From NCBI GenBank assembly GCA_964415045.1, contig CAYPZL010000114.1:1-18306 (forward strand): a DNA stretch of 18,306 bases. The letters are read 5' to 3'. A program made the position numbers and the translations under genes. Under the pieces are notes generated by a model. That model did not search any database, was not told the origin of the DNA, and was given only the letters and a program-made list of their open reading frames with translations. This document shows, piece by piece, positions 1 through 7,217 of the stretch. Every line of letters starts with the position of its first letter. Position 1 is the first letter of the stretch. Source of the stretch: CAYPZL01 sp964415045. Its GTDB lineage: Bacteria; Planctomycetota; Phycisphaerae; Sedimentisphaerales; Anaerobacaceae.

Positions 1-74
1 CCAACGATTTCCTTGAAGAATATAAGCCTAATCTCCATTTTGCAAAACTCTACTCGTATTATACGGAGTGGTCT

Positions 75-929
75 ATGCCGGAGATGCCTGAAGTTGAGAA
101 TATGGCCTTGGGCCTGCGGGCGATCATCGTGGGCAGGCGCATCGGAGAGGTGCAGGTGGCCACTCCCGGCATGATCCGGGGGCCGTATCGGCGGCGGTGG
201 CGGCGGTTTCTGGGCGAGTTTGCGGGTCGGCGAATTGAGCGTGTGGGCCGTCGGGCCAAGCGGCTGATCCTTGCGGCGGAGGGAGACGTGGCCCTGGTTT
301 TTCAATTGGGCATGACGGGCAAGTTCCTGTTGCCTCCCGGTGGGGCGGCGTCGCAGCACAAGCACACGCACACGCGACTGGTCATAGCGTTTGGCGATGG
401 CTCGGAACTTCATTTTGTGGACATGCGGCGGTTCGGGCGGGTGTGGTGCCTGCGCGAGCTGGACCCGGACGATCCCGACGCGGCCCTGGAGGCCGCGGGC
501 ATGACGTCGTTGGGTCCGGAAGCGTTGCGCATGCGCCGCCAGGCTTTTGAGGAGGCGCTTCGCACGCAGCGTCCGGTCAAGGCGCTGCTTCTGGATCAGA
601 CGCGAATCGCGGGGCTGGGCAACATCTACGCGGACGAATCGCTGTGGGCGGCGGGCGTGCATCCGGCCCGGGCCGCGACAACATTGGACGGCGAGCAGGC
701 CGGCGCGTTGCTCCGGCAGATCAAGAACGTGCTGAGGAGGGCGATTCGCGCCGGCGGCACCACGTTCAGCGACTTCCGCAACGCCTACGGCGACATGGGG
801 CGGTTTCGTCGTCGGCTGAAGGTCTACCAACGCCACGGAGAGCCCTGCAAACGCTGCGGTGCGACGATTGAACGGCTCGTCGTCGCCGGACGGGGCACAC
901 ACGTTTGTCCGCGGTGTCAGCGGCTTTGA
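75..929 (+). CDS. mutM: Formamidopyrimidine-DNA glycosylase (bifunctional 8-oxoguanine glycosylase/AP lyase)
   Basis: This enzyme excises oxidised purines such as 8-oxoguanine from DNA and nicks the abasic site by beta/delta elimination, in base-excision repair in the cytoplasm. The 284-residue product has the normal family length. It opens with MPEMPEVE, so Pro2 and Glu3 supply the catalytic N-terminus; this fixes the start, because those residues must be exposed after Met removal. A GGAG ribosome site lies 6 nt upstream at 65-68. Other visible landmarks are Lys62 in RRAKRLIL, the HKHTHTRLV segment (residues 95-103), DMRRFG (116-121), the helix-two-turn-helix signature around LGNIYADESLW (181-191), and a C-terminal zinc finger with Cys258, Cys261, Cys278 and Cys281 ending in CQRL. 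The alternative, endonuclease VIII (Nei), is less likely given the MPE-PEVE start and the GGTTFSDF segment. The gene converges on the prepilin gene with only 32 bases between stops. Confidence 0.96.
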   Translation: MPEMPEVENMALGLRAIIVGRRIGEVQVATPGMIRGPYRRRWRRFLGEFAGRRIERVGRRAKRLILAAEGDVALVFQLGMTGKFLLPPGGAASQHKHTHTRLVIAFGDGSELHFVDMRRFGRVWCLRELDPDDPDAALEAAGMTSLGPEALRMRRQAFEEALRTQRPVKALLLDQTRIAGLGNIYADESLWAAGVHPARAATTLDGEQAGALLRQIKNVLRRAIRAGGTTFSDFRNAYGDMGRFRRRLKVYQRHGEPCKRCGATIERLVVAGRGTHVCPRCQRL

Positions 930-961
930 CCGGAGATTCCTGTTTCGATTGGCGTCGAGGC

Positions 962-1816
962 TCAGCGATACTTCGGCGCGATGAAGGCCTGGGCGCCGTA
1001 GTTCTTCACGCCCCGGGCGTCCCAGGCACTGAAGGACTCGACCCGGCCGTCGAGATAGCCGGCATTGAGCTTGACCGTGGGTTGCTTGTCCATCGTCGGG
1101 TCGCGGTAGACGTAGTAGGGTCGGGCCCGCGCGCCGCGCTTGAAGGGGTGCGAGGAGCACCAGGTCTGCTGGGGGCTTTGCCAGAGCAGATTGGTGTTGT
1201 TGGTGAGATAGAACAGCGAATCCTGGACGACCAGTCTGGTTTTGGAGTCGAGCCGGTCGGCGCCGGCGAAATGGCCCTGGCTCTTGTCGACGTGGGCGGA
1301 GGTATCGTGGTTGTATCCGTGATAGCTCCACAAAAGCATGAAGGTCGAGTGCAGGGGCGCGTATCTGCCGGTGCGATAGAAGTCGCCGTAGGTGCCTTCG
1401 GGGGCGCGTCCGGAGTTCTCCGGGGGCCAGAGGGTATCGTCCTTAATCGCCGCCAGGCCGCAATTGAAGACGCCCACGTCGGGCAGGTACGGCGAGAGGT
1501 ACCGCCCGGCATGGTGATAACCGGGGCTGTCCACGTTCGCCACGGGCCCCACCTGGTTCCCCAGCCAGTTCAATTCGTAGGGCCGATGGTAGTTCGATCG
1601 GGCCGTGATGGTCGACGGGTGTGGGGGCAGACGCGAGTCGTTGTTCTCAGCGTAGGTGGTCAGCCCCAGAATCAACTGGCGCATGTTGCTGCCGCACGCG
1701 ATCATGCGGGCCTGCTGGCGGGCCTTCTGCAGCGCCGGCATGAGAATGCCCATCAGCAGCGCAATGACGGCAATGACGACCAACAGCTCGATCAGCGTAA
1801 ATCCCTTTTTCTTCAT
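962..1816 (-). CDS. Prepilin-type N-terminal cleavage/methylation protein (DG-type pseudopilin)
   Basis: The 284-residue product begins with a textbook type IV prepilin leader, MKKKGFTLIELLVVIAVIAL. Prepilin peptidase should cut after Gly5 and methylate Phe6; Glu10 is the conserved Glu+5 of the mature protein, and residues 8-27 form the hydrophobic helix. After the helix come the KARQQARMIACGSNMRQL segment (31-48) typical of planctomycete pseudopilins, a long aromatic-rich globular domain, and near the C-terminus NAGYLDGRVESF (251-262). This matches the 'prepilin-type processing-associated H-X9-DG' group, except that the position nine residues before Asp256-Gly257 is Pro246 rather than His. 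The reading frame continues open upstream, but only the ATG at 1816 gives the leader, and an AAGGA site lies 10 nt before it. Such proteins are abundant in Planctomycetota; the role of most is unknown. The GspE/PilB-type ATPase at 8469-9728 could belong to the same kind of machine, though it is not adjacent. Confidence 0.9.
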   Translation of the reverse strand: MKKKGFTLIELLVVIAVIALLMGILMPALQKARQQARMIACGSNMRQLILGLTTYAENNDSRLPPHPSTITARSNYHRPYELNWLGNQVGPVANVDSPGYHHAGRYLSPYLPDVGVFNCGLAAIKDDTLWPPENSGRAPEGTYGDFYRTGRYAPLHSTFMLLWSYHGYNHDTSAHVDKSQGHFAGADRLDSKTRLVVQDSLFYLTNNTNLLWQSPQQTWCSSHPFKRGARARPYYVYRDPTMDKQPTVKLNAGYLDGRVESFSAWDARGVKNYGAQAFIAPKYR

Positions 1817-1950
1817 AAAGCGACCGTCCTTCGGAGGCGCCGTCGTGGCACCGGCTCTGTTATGTACTCGTCGAAGCACCGTATGGTTCAGCCCGTCTTC
1901 CTCGGGCCGATGACCATGCGAAATCCAGTTTTCCGGTTGCGTGATCCGGC

Positions 1951-1978
1951 CGGCGGCGCCGGCTTGTTGGCGCCGCCG
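1951..1978 (-). terminator. 10-bp GC hairpin downstream of the LamG gene
   Basis: Bases 1951-1960 and 1969-1978 form a perfect 10-bp inverted repeat around an 8-nt loop, about 60 bases past the stop codon of the LamG gene and before the prepilin gene. No T-run follows on the minus strand, so it is not a classical intrinsic terminator. It may stop transcription weakly, protect the 3' end of the mRNA, or act in the leader of the prepilin mRNA. Confidence 0.4.
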
Positions 1979-2037
1979 CCCGGTCGTCTGGTCTTTCCGC
2001 GGTGTTTTCAGCAAAGCGCCGCCCCGGGTTTTCCCGG

Positions 2038-4908
2038 TTACGGCGCGGTCACCCGGATGTCGTCGATGAACACCACGCCGGCGCCGTCCGGAGTCGGAGC
2101 GGCGCGGTTGCCCACGCCGATAGCCATCTTCTTGACGGCGTTCACCGACACGCCCGCGTCGGTCAGGTCGGCGAGCGGGATCTTCCACTCGGTCCAGCCG
2201 GTTACGGCGGTGACGGCCGCATCGGGATGCGGCACAACGGCGACTCTGCCGGCGGTGTCCTCGACGGCGACGTACATCGCAGTCGCGTCGTTCGTCGCAT
2301 CGCCTCTGATGTATAGCGTCAGATCGGTGACGCCTTCGGCCGCCCAGTTCTCGGGCACCGCCCACGTGCGCTCGGCCTCGGACACGTACGGCGAGGCGGT
2401 GTTGTTGTAATACAGCGGCATCGCCTGCTGGCCGCCGTGCACGTTGGCGGTCTCCATGATGCTGCCGTCGAAGTACGGGCTGTCCACGCTCCAGATGTCG
2501 TGCCCGACGGCACCGCCGGTGCCGTTGCCCGGGTTGCCGGGCTCGGGCAGCGTGTAGCCGATTCCGTCGATCCAGAACTCGAAAACACGCTCGCCGACTT
2601 CGTTGCTGTAGCTCTCGAAATCGTCGACGATCAGATAGGCCGGCACCGTGAAGCTCCACACGTCGCCCTCTTGGACGGTCGCGTCGGCGGCCACCTCGTC
2701 GATGCGCCAGAAGTAGGCGCCGCCTCCGAGCTCGACGAGTCCCGCCAGCGAGAAGCTGGTCGTGGCCTGGTTGCCCTGATATTCGGCCGCATCCTTGTTT
2801 GCGGCGCGGACGGCTTCCTTGTCCGCACCGAAGTACACATCGTGCGAGACCGCTCCGTCGCCGGCCTGCCAGCGCAGCGCCGTCGCCTCGCGGATATCCG
2901 CGATCGCGCCGCGCGCCGGCTCGGGATTCGAGGCCAGCAGCACGTTGCCGCGCATCACTTCGGCGATTTCCTGTTCGGTCAGCACCTTATCGTAGATACG
3001 CACGTCGTCGATCTCGTCGAGCCAGGGCGCGTTGTGCCAGGGGGTTTCGCCGATACGGACCACGCCGCCGGCGGCCGTGTCGATCGGTTCGTCACCAGAC
3101 ATGGCGGATGTTTCGACCGCGCCGTCGACGTAGAGAAGGGTCTCTAATGCGTCGGGCGATCCGTCGTCTTCGAGGACAATGGCCACGTGATGCCACTGGT
3201 CGTCGGCCAGGTTCTGGAGGCCGTAGTTGTACCCGCCGTTGACCTCGATCCGCAGACCGCCGGTCGCATCCAGGCGCATACGCCATTTCTGGCCGGCCAC
3301 GTTTTGACCCCACGACAGAATGGACCGATTGGCGATACCGGTCCTGATCCAGGCGCAGCAGGTGCGGGAGGCGGTGCCGGTGATTCCCTCGTAGGGGGCC
3401 TCGACGTACGCGTCGTCGGCAAACGTCAGGGCGCTGCCCTGGAAGCCGTCCGTCCACTTGGCGGCGCCGTTGATCGCGCCGTGATAGCCGTGCCCGGACC
3501 AGTCGACGGCGGTTTGGCCTTCGCCTTCGTCGAGGGTCCACCAGCCGGTGAGACTGGGATCCGTCACTTCAACCTCGGGAACCGTGGTGAAGCTCCAGAC
3601 GTCGCCCTTTTCCGTGGCGACCCCGGTGAACTCGTCTACGCGCCAGTAGTAGGTCTTCTCAGTCTCCAGCGGGCCGGGATCGTAGGTCGGATCGACGATC
3701 ATGAAACCGCCGGTCGTGGCGTCGTTGACCTCGTCGAAGCTCTCCCCGAAGTAAACGGTGTGGAACAGCGTCCCCAGGCCGGTCTCCCAGGCGAGATCCT
3801 GGTCGGGGTGTGCGTACTGAATGCCGTCGGCCGGCGTGGGGGCCCAGGCGACCGCGGGTCGAACCTGGAAGCTCCAGACGTCACCGGTCCAGGGACTATC
3901 GGGGTTGGCCTCATTGACCGCGTCCACGCGCCAGTAATAGGTTTGGCCGGGAGTCAATCCTGCCGCGTACGCCGGTATCAGAGCGGTGCTAAGAGACGTC
4001 TGGGTTGTGGAGACCGCTTCCACCTGCCCGGCGCTGACGTCGGCGATACTCTCACCGAAGTAGATACTGTGCGAAACTGCATCGTCGCCCGGCAACCAGG
4101 ACAGGTTCACCGATGTGCCGTCGACTATGGTTCCATGCATAGGGGTGGGGCTGGATGCCTTCGGCCGAAAGGCCAGCAGTGCAATCTCATCGGCCGTCAG
4201 CACTCTGTCATACAGGCGGACCTCATCCATCGCGCCGTCAAACCCGTAGGTGGCAGGGGCGTGACCGGAGTTGCCCAACACCACGGTCGTGCTGGCGGTA
4301 TTGATTACGCCGCCGCCACCGGTGCCACTCTGGCCGTCCAATTGCCCATCGACGTAGAAGCTGACCTCGTCAATGCTCGCGCCCTCGCCGTTAGTCACCG
4401 CGACGTGATGCCATTCCCCGTCATTCACCGCGGTCTGAGCCACAACGCGCGAGCCCTGAATCTCAAGCCTCAGCGCCCAAAGCGTTCCGTTGCTGGCCGC
4501 GGCGTTCAGACGAAAGCTGTATCGTTCTGTGGGGTTGTTCAGTCCCCAGCCGACCATGACCGCATTGTTGTTTTGCACGGGTTCCGGTTTGATCCAGGCC
4601 GTCACGGAGCGCGCGGCGTTGCCCAGTATGCCGGTCTGGTTGGTCTCGATGCGATCGGCGTTGCCGGAATCGAAGAATATGGCGGCTGTGCTCCCTTCGA
4701 TCGGGGCGGCCCCGCTGGTAATCCAGCTTGCCCCGATGAGCGTGCCGTCTGCATTCGGCGAGCCCACCAGTGCCTTCGTCGTGGTGCCCGAGCCTTCCTC
4801 CAGATCCCAGTGAGCCACGAGGCCTTCGGTGAGGTCTGCATGCGCGGCGCCTTGAGACAGCCCGATCAGCAGAACGACGAGCACCGGGAACATTACTCTC
4901 TTGACCAT
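2038..4908 (-). CDS. Secreted protein with two LamG/concanavalin-like domains and fibronectin-like repeats
   Basis: A 956-residue exported protein. The signal peptide (1-24) ends in AHA before DLTEG. Domains I can delimit: LamG-type jelly roll 1 at about 27-245, with WHHVAV (166-171), YVDGQL (185-190) and DEVRLYDRVLTADEI (228-242); two fibronectin-III-like modules at about 252-348 and 352-445; LamG 2 at about 452-652, with WHHVAI (572-577) and DDVRIYDKVLTEQEI (634-648); a third fibronectin-like module at about 660-756; and a C-terminal beta-sandwich at about 758-956 starting YLIVDDFESYS and ending FIDDIRVTAP, resembling a carbohydrate-binding fold. The three fibronectin-like modules share the YFG, YYWR/YFWR and GDVWSF signatures. 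No catalytic motif, sorting signal or C-terminal anchor is visible. A strong AAGGAGG site (4915-4921) 6 nt upstream fixes the start. LamG domains commonly bind glycans, which would suit the neighbouring sulfatase and esterase, but the ligand cannot be read from sequence. Confidence 0.88.
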   Translation of the reverse strand: MVKRVMFPVLVVLLIGLSQGAAHADLTEGLVAHWDLEEGSGTTTKALVGSPNADGTLIGASWITSGAAPIEGSTAAIFFDSGNADRIETNQTGILGNAARSVTAWIKPEPVQNNNAVMVGWGLNNPTERYSFRLNAAASNGTLWALRLEIQGSRVVAQTAVNDGEWHHVAVTNGEGASIDEVSFYVDGQLDGQSGTGGGGVINTASTTVVLGNSGHAPATYGFDGAMDEVRLYDRVLTADEIALLAFRPKASSPTPMHGTIVDGTSVNLSWLPGDDAVSHSIYFGESIADVSAGQVEAVSTTQTSLSTALIPAYAAGLTPGQTYYWRVDAVNEANPDSPWTGDVWSFQVRPAVAWAPTPADGIQYAHPDQDLAWETGLGTLFHTVYFGESFDEVNDATTGGFMIVDPTYDPGPLETEKTYYWRVDEFTGVATEKGDVWSFTTVPEVEVTDPSLTGWWTLDEGEGQTAVDWSGHGYHGAINGAAKWTDGFQGSALTFADDAYVEAPYEGITGTASRTCCAWIRTGIANRSILSWGQNVAGQKWRMRLDATGGLRIEVNGGYNYGLQNLADDQWHHVAIVLEDDGSPDALETLLYVDGAVETSAMSGDEPIDTAAGGVVRIGETPWHNAPWLDEIDDVRIYDKVLTEQEIAEVMRGNVLLASNPEPARGAIADIREATALRWQAGDGAVSHDVYFGADKEAVRAANKDAAEYQGNQATTSFSLAGLVELGGGAYFWRIDEVAADATVQEGDVWSFTVPAYLIVDDFESYSNEVGERVFEFWIDGIGYTLPEPGNPGNGTGGAVGHDIWSVDSPYFDGSIMETANVHGGQQAMPLYYNNTASPYVSEAERTWAVPENWAAEGVTDLTLYIRGDATNDATAMYVAVEDTAGRVAVVPHPDAAVTAVTGWTEWKIPLADLTDAGVSVNAVKKMAIGVGNRAAPTPDGAGVVFIDDIRVTAP

Positions 4909-5227
4909 GATAATCCTCCTTCACCCAAACAAGGTAACAGTCATCCTCCGCAGATATGTTTTGCGTCAGGAGCAGGACGAGCCCGTTTGTTATGGATCCT
5001 GTTCCGGCAGATTATCTCCTCTCTCACTGGATTTCTCAGTAGCGGCGGCGTCGGCGGCCGGTGGCGGTGCGAGCGCCGGTTCGACCGGGACGGGATGGTT
5101 TCTCGGCGTGCCAATGGTGTCGGACGGTTCCTAGCGGCCCTGTCGGCCGAGAGAGTTGCTTCGTTGTCTGTCGGATTCGCTGTCATTCCGGCCGGGCACC
5201 AACCTCCAGAAGGAAAACGCCGTACAT

Positions 5228-5250
5228 GGCGGGCTCAAAAACAGCCCACC
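5228..5250 (-). promoter_or_regulatory. Hairpin at the predicted 5' end of the LamG transcript
   Basis: On the minus strand GGTGGGCT pairs with AGCCCGCC across the loop GTTTTTG, giving 8 bp with one G-T wobble. The complementary strand would carry a C-A mismatch at that place, so the structure suits a minus-strand transcript. It begins about where transcription from the TATAAT box would start. It may be a 5' stabilising stem-loop; a weak terminator for the sulfatase mRNA is the alternative, but the T-run is in the loop rather than after the stem. Confidence 0.35.
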
Positions 5251-5253
5251 TCC

Positions 5254-5259
5254 ATTATA
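5254..5259 (-). promoter_or_regulatory. Putative -10 box (TATAAT) for the LamG gene
   Basis: The minus strand reads TATAAT exactly, within TTTATAATGG, in an A/T-rich island of otherwise GC-rich DNA. No good -35 box is present at 16-18 nt. If used, transcription would start near 5247 and leave a leader of about 340 nt before the LamG start at 4908. Confidence 0.4.
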
Positions 5260-5380
5260 AACGCGCGATGGCGAAATCTAAGGCTTATTTTGCATTTTTC
5301 CGCTCGGGTCACCGTGCGCGGTCCTGAGGTTTGCCGTTTGCGTACGCTTTGTGCGGGCCGCAGATCGTGGCAGCCCTTTG

Positions 5381-6931
5381 TTACGGCCGGGTACGCCGGG
5401 CCTGACGGATCGTTTGGAGAAGGGAAGCCATCTCTTTGACCCGCTGCGGATGCTCGGCGGCGAGGTTGTTTCGTTCGCCCAGGTCGTCCTTGAGGTTGTA
5501 GAGCTGCGGGTTCGGGTCGTTGCCGAGCTCGATATTGACGTTGCGATTGACCTTTGGTCCCTTGTTCGGCTCGATGTACTTCCAGTGGCCTTTGATCAGG
5601 GAAAGGGCCCGGGCATGCTCGACGAGATGGTCGCGGCCGGTCTGGGTCTTGCCCAGCAGCGCATCGAGCACGTCGAAGCTATCGGGCGCGTCGTCGGCGC
5701 CGAGTTTCTGGTTCGTGAACGAGGCCAGCGAGGCGGTCAGATCGATCTGGGAAAGCAGGGCCTCGGATTGCCCCGGCTTGACCTTTCCGGGCCAGCGCAC
5801 GATGAACGGCACGCGCGTCCCGGCGTCGAAGGCACTGTATTTGCCGCCGCGAAGGGGTCCCGACGGTGTGTGTCCGTTGAGCAGTTCCACCGCCTGGTCC
5901 CGGTAGCCGTCGTCAACCACAGGGCCGTTGTCACTGGTGAAGATCACGATGGTGTCGTCGGCGAGGTTCAGGCGGTCCAGGGTCTTGAGGATTTCTCCGG
6001 TGCAGAAGTCGAGCTGGACGATGGCGTCGCCGCGGGGGCCGAGGCCGCTCTTGCCGGCGAAGCGCGGATGGGGCACGCGCGGGACGTGGATGTCGTGGGT
6101 GGAGAAGTAGAGGAAGAACGGCTCGTTGCGATGGGTTTCGATGAAATCGACGGCCTTGCCGGTGATGGTGTCGGCCATGTCCTCGTCCACCCAGCGAGCG
6201 GCCTTTCCGCCGGACATGTAGCCGATGCGACTGATGCCGTTGACGATCGTCTGGTTGTGCCCGTGGCTGGGGTGCATCTTGAGCAGTTCCGGATGGTCCT
6301 TGCCGGTCGGCTCGCTGCCGATGGGTTTGCCGAAGCTGACCTCGATCGGATCGCTGGGATCGAGGCCGACGACGCGGCGGTTCTCGACGTACACGCACGG
6401 CACGCGGTCTCCTGTGGCGGGGATCAGGAAGCAGTAGTCGAAGCCGATGTCGAGCGGGCCGGGTTTGATCTCTCCGTTCCAGTCGATTTTCTCGTCGCGG
6501 GCGCCCAGGCCGAGATGCCACTTGCCGACAACGCCGGTGGTGTAGCCGGCCCGCTGGAGGACCAGCGGCAGCGTGGTTCGGCCCGGCTCGATGATCATGC
6601 GGGCGTCACCGCGTGCGATGCCCGTGCCCTTGCGGCGCCAGGAGTACTCGCCCGTGAGCATGGCGTAGCGCGAGGGGGTGCAGGTCGCCGAGTTGGCGTG
6701 GGCGTTGGTGAAGCGCAGGCCCTGTTGGGCGAGGCGGTCGATGTTGGGCGTTTTGACCTTGGTCGCGCCGTAGCAGCCGACGTCGCCGTAACCGAGATCG
6801 TCGGCGTAAATCAACACAATGTTGGGACGTCTGGCCGGTGCGGCCTGGAGCTTGATGGGCAGCAGGGCCGTGGCGGCAGCCAGGCCAAGCGATTTCACGA
6901 ACCTGCGACGCGACATAACATGCGATTGCAT
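5381..6931 (-). CDS. Tat-exported sulfatase (arylsulfatase A-like, formylglycine type)
   Basis: A 516-residue hydrolase of the alkaline-phosphatase superfamily, predicted to cleave sulfate esters, probably from a polysaccharide, outside the cytoplasm. The N-terminus carries a twin-arginine signal, SRRRFVK (7-13), then a hydrophobic stretch ending near LQA (28-30). The catalytic signature CTPSR is at 84-88; Cys84 must be converted to formylglycine. Metal and substrate ligands in their usual order: Asp44-Asp45 in YADDLGYGD, Lys137 and His139 in VGKWHLG, His279/His282 in STHDIHVP, Asp334-Asn335 in TSDNGP, and Lys364 in LRGGKYSAFDAGTRVP. The C-terminal subdomain, with LYNLKDDLGERNNLA (477-491), is typical. 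Start at 6931 is chosen because GGAGG (6936-6940) lies 4 nt upstream; a second in-frame ATG at 6916 would also keep the Tat motif. No sulfatase-maturating enzyme gene is in the window. It diverges from the esterase gene at 7218. The substrate cannot be named. Confidence 0.95.
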   Translation of the reverse strand: MQSHVMSRRRFVKSLGLAAATALLPIKLQAAPARRPNIVLIYADDLGYGDVGCYGATKVKTPNIDRLAQQGLRFTNAHANSATCTPSRYAMLTGEYSWRRKGTGIARGDARMIIEPGRTTLPLVLQRAGYTTGVVGKWHLGLGARDEKIDWNGEIKPGPLDIGFDYCFLIPATGDRVPCVYVENRRVVGLDPSDPIEVSFGKPIGSEPTGKDHPELLKMHPSHGHNQTIVNGISRIGYMSGGKAARWVDEDMADTITGKAVDFIETHRNEPFFLYFSTHDIHVPRVPHPRFAGKSGLGPRGDAIVQLDFCTGEILKTLDRLNLADDTIVIFTSDNGPVVDDGYRDQAVELLNGHTPSGPLRGGKYSAFDAGTRVPFIVRWPGKVKPGQSEALLSQIDLTASLASFTNQKLGADDAPDSFDVLDALLGKTQTGRDHLVEHARALSLIKGHWKYIEPNKGPKVNRNVNIELGNDPNPQLYNLKDDLGERNNLAAEHPQRVKEMASLLQTIRQARRTRP

Positions 6932-7121
6932 AAGACCTCCGATGATTGTTGTCTGCTACGTGAACCGAATCAATCCAGCGTTTCCACGGCAACGGGCCCG
7001 ACTCCGACGTTCGCGGCCAAAGCCGATACCTCCCTACCATACACGAAATCCGGACCCGGGGAAACAGCTTCCTGCCGGGGTCGTTTTACCCACACCCGCG
7101 TGACAATCGCAGAGTCGATCC

Positions 7122-7150
7122 TTGAGAATCGCGGCGTTTTGGGAGATAAT
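7122..7150 (+). promoter_or_regulatory. Near-consensus sigma-70-type promoter for the SASA esterase
   Basis: TTGAGA at 7122-7127 and GATAAT at 7145-7150 are separated by exactly 17 bases; each box differs from consensus at one position. The predicted transcription start is near 7157, giving a leader of about 60 nt to the ATG at 7218. A perfect 10-bp palindrome, CCTCCGGAGG (7161-7170), lies just after the predicted start and could be an operator or an early hairpin. The promoter also argues against any coding start upstream of 7150. Confidence 0.65.
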
Positions 7151-7205
7151 GCGGGCGCAGCCTCCGGAGGACGGGGGCCTCGGTATGACGCAACCCGAGC
7201 ATCGG

Positions 7206-7211
7206 AAAGGA
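7206..7211 (+). promoter_or_regulatory. Ribosome binding site deciding the esterase start
   Basis: AAAGGA stands 6 nt before the ATG at 7218. The frame is open further upstream, to a TTG at 7122, but that codon lies inside the promoter, so 7218 is the start. Confidence 0.65.
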
Positions 7212-7217
7212 TCTGTC

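Larger units (their letters stand above)
4909..5380. other. 472-base gap: sulfatase 3' side and LamG-gene leader
   Basis: No convincing gene lies here. Two short minus-strand reading frames are present: 5183-5227, 14 codons, and 4941-5186, 81 codons. They overlap by ATGA, but the second is rich in Arg and Pro and neither has a well-placed ribosome site. What is visible is an A/T-rich patch around 5254-5300 with a perfect TATAAT on the minus strand, a hairpin at 5228-5250, and the strong ribosome site of the LamG gene at 4915-4921. I saw no intrinsic terminator with a T-run for the sulfatase gene. Confidence 0.5.

Noticed and set aside
962..2659. A 565-codon minus-strand frame covering the prepilin gene and running into the LamG gene
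   Set aside because: Only the part from 1816 onward has a prepilin leader and ribosome site; the upstream part overlaps the LamG gene out of frame and is arginine-rich shadow text.
2640..4080. Short similar stretches repeated across the LamG gene
   Set aside because: They are explained by repeated fibronectin-like protein modules; no DNA-level direct repeats like those of a mobile element or CRISPR are present.
4941..5186. An 81-codon minus-strand frame before the LamG gene, overlapping a 14-codon frame by ATGA
   Set aside because: The nearest GGAGG is 16 nt from its ATG and the product is Arg/Pro-rich; treated as leader sequence, not a gene.
3187..5439. A 750-codon plus-strand frame opposite the LamG gene
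   Set aside because: It lies antisense to the well-supported LamG protein, has no recognisable domain, and is the open antiphase frame expected in GC-rich coding DNA.
7053..7087. GACCC/GGGTC hairpin followed by GTTTT in the sulfatase/esterase interval
   Set aside because: The stem is only 5 bp plus 2 across a bulge, and it sits upstream of the predicted esterase promoter where no transcript needs ending; too weak to call a terminator.
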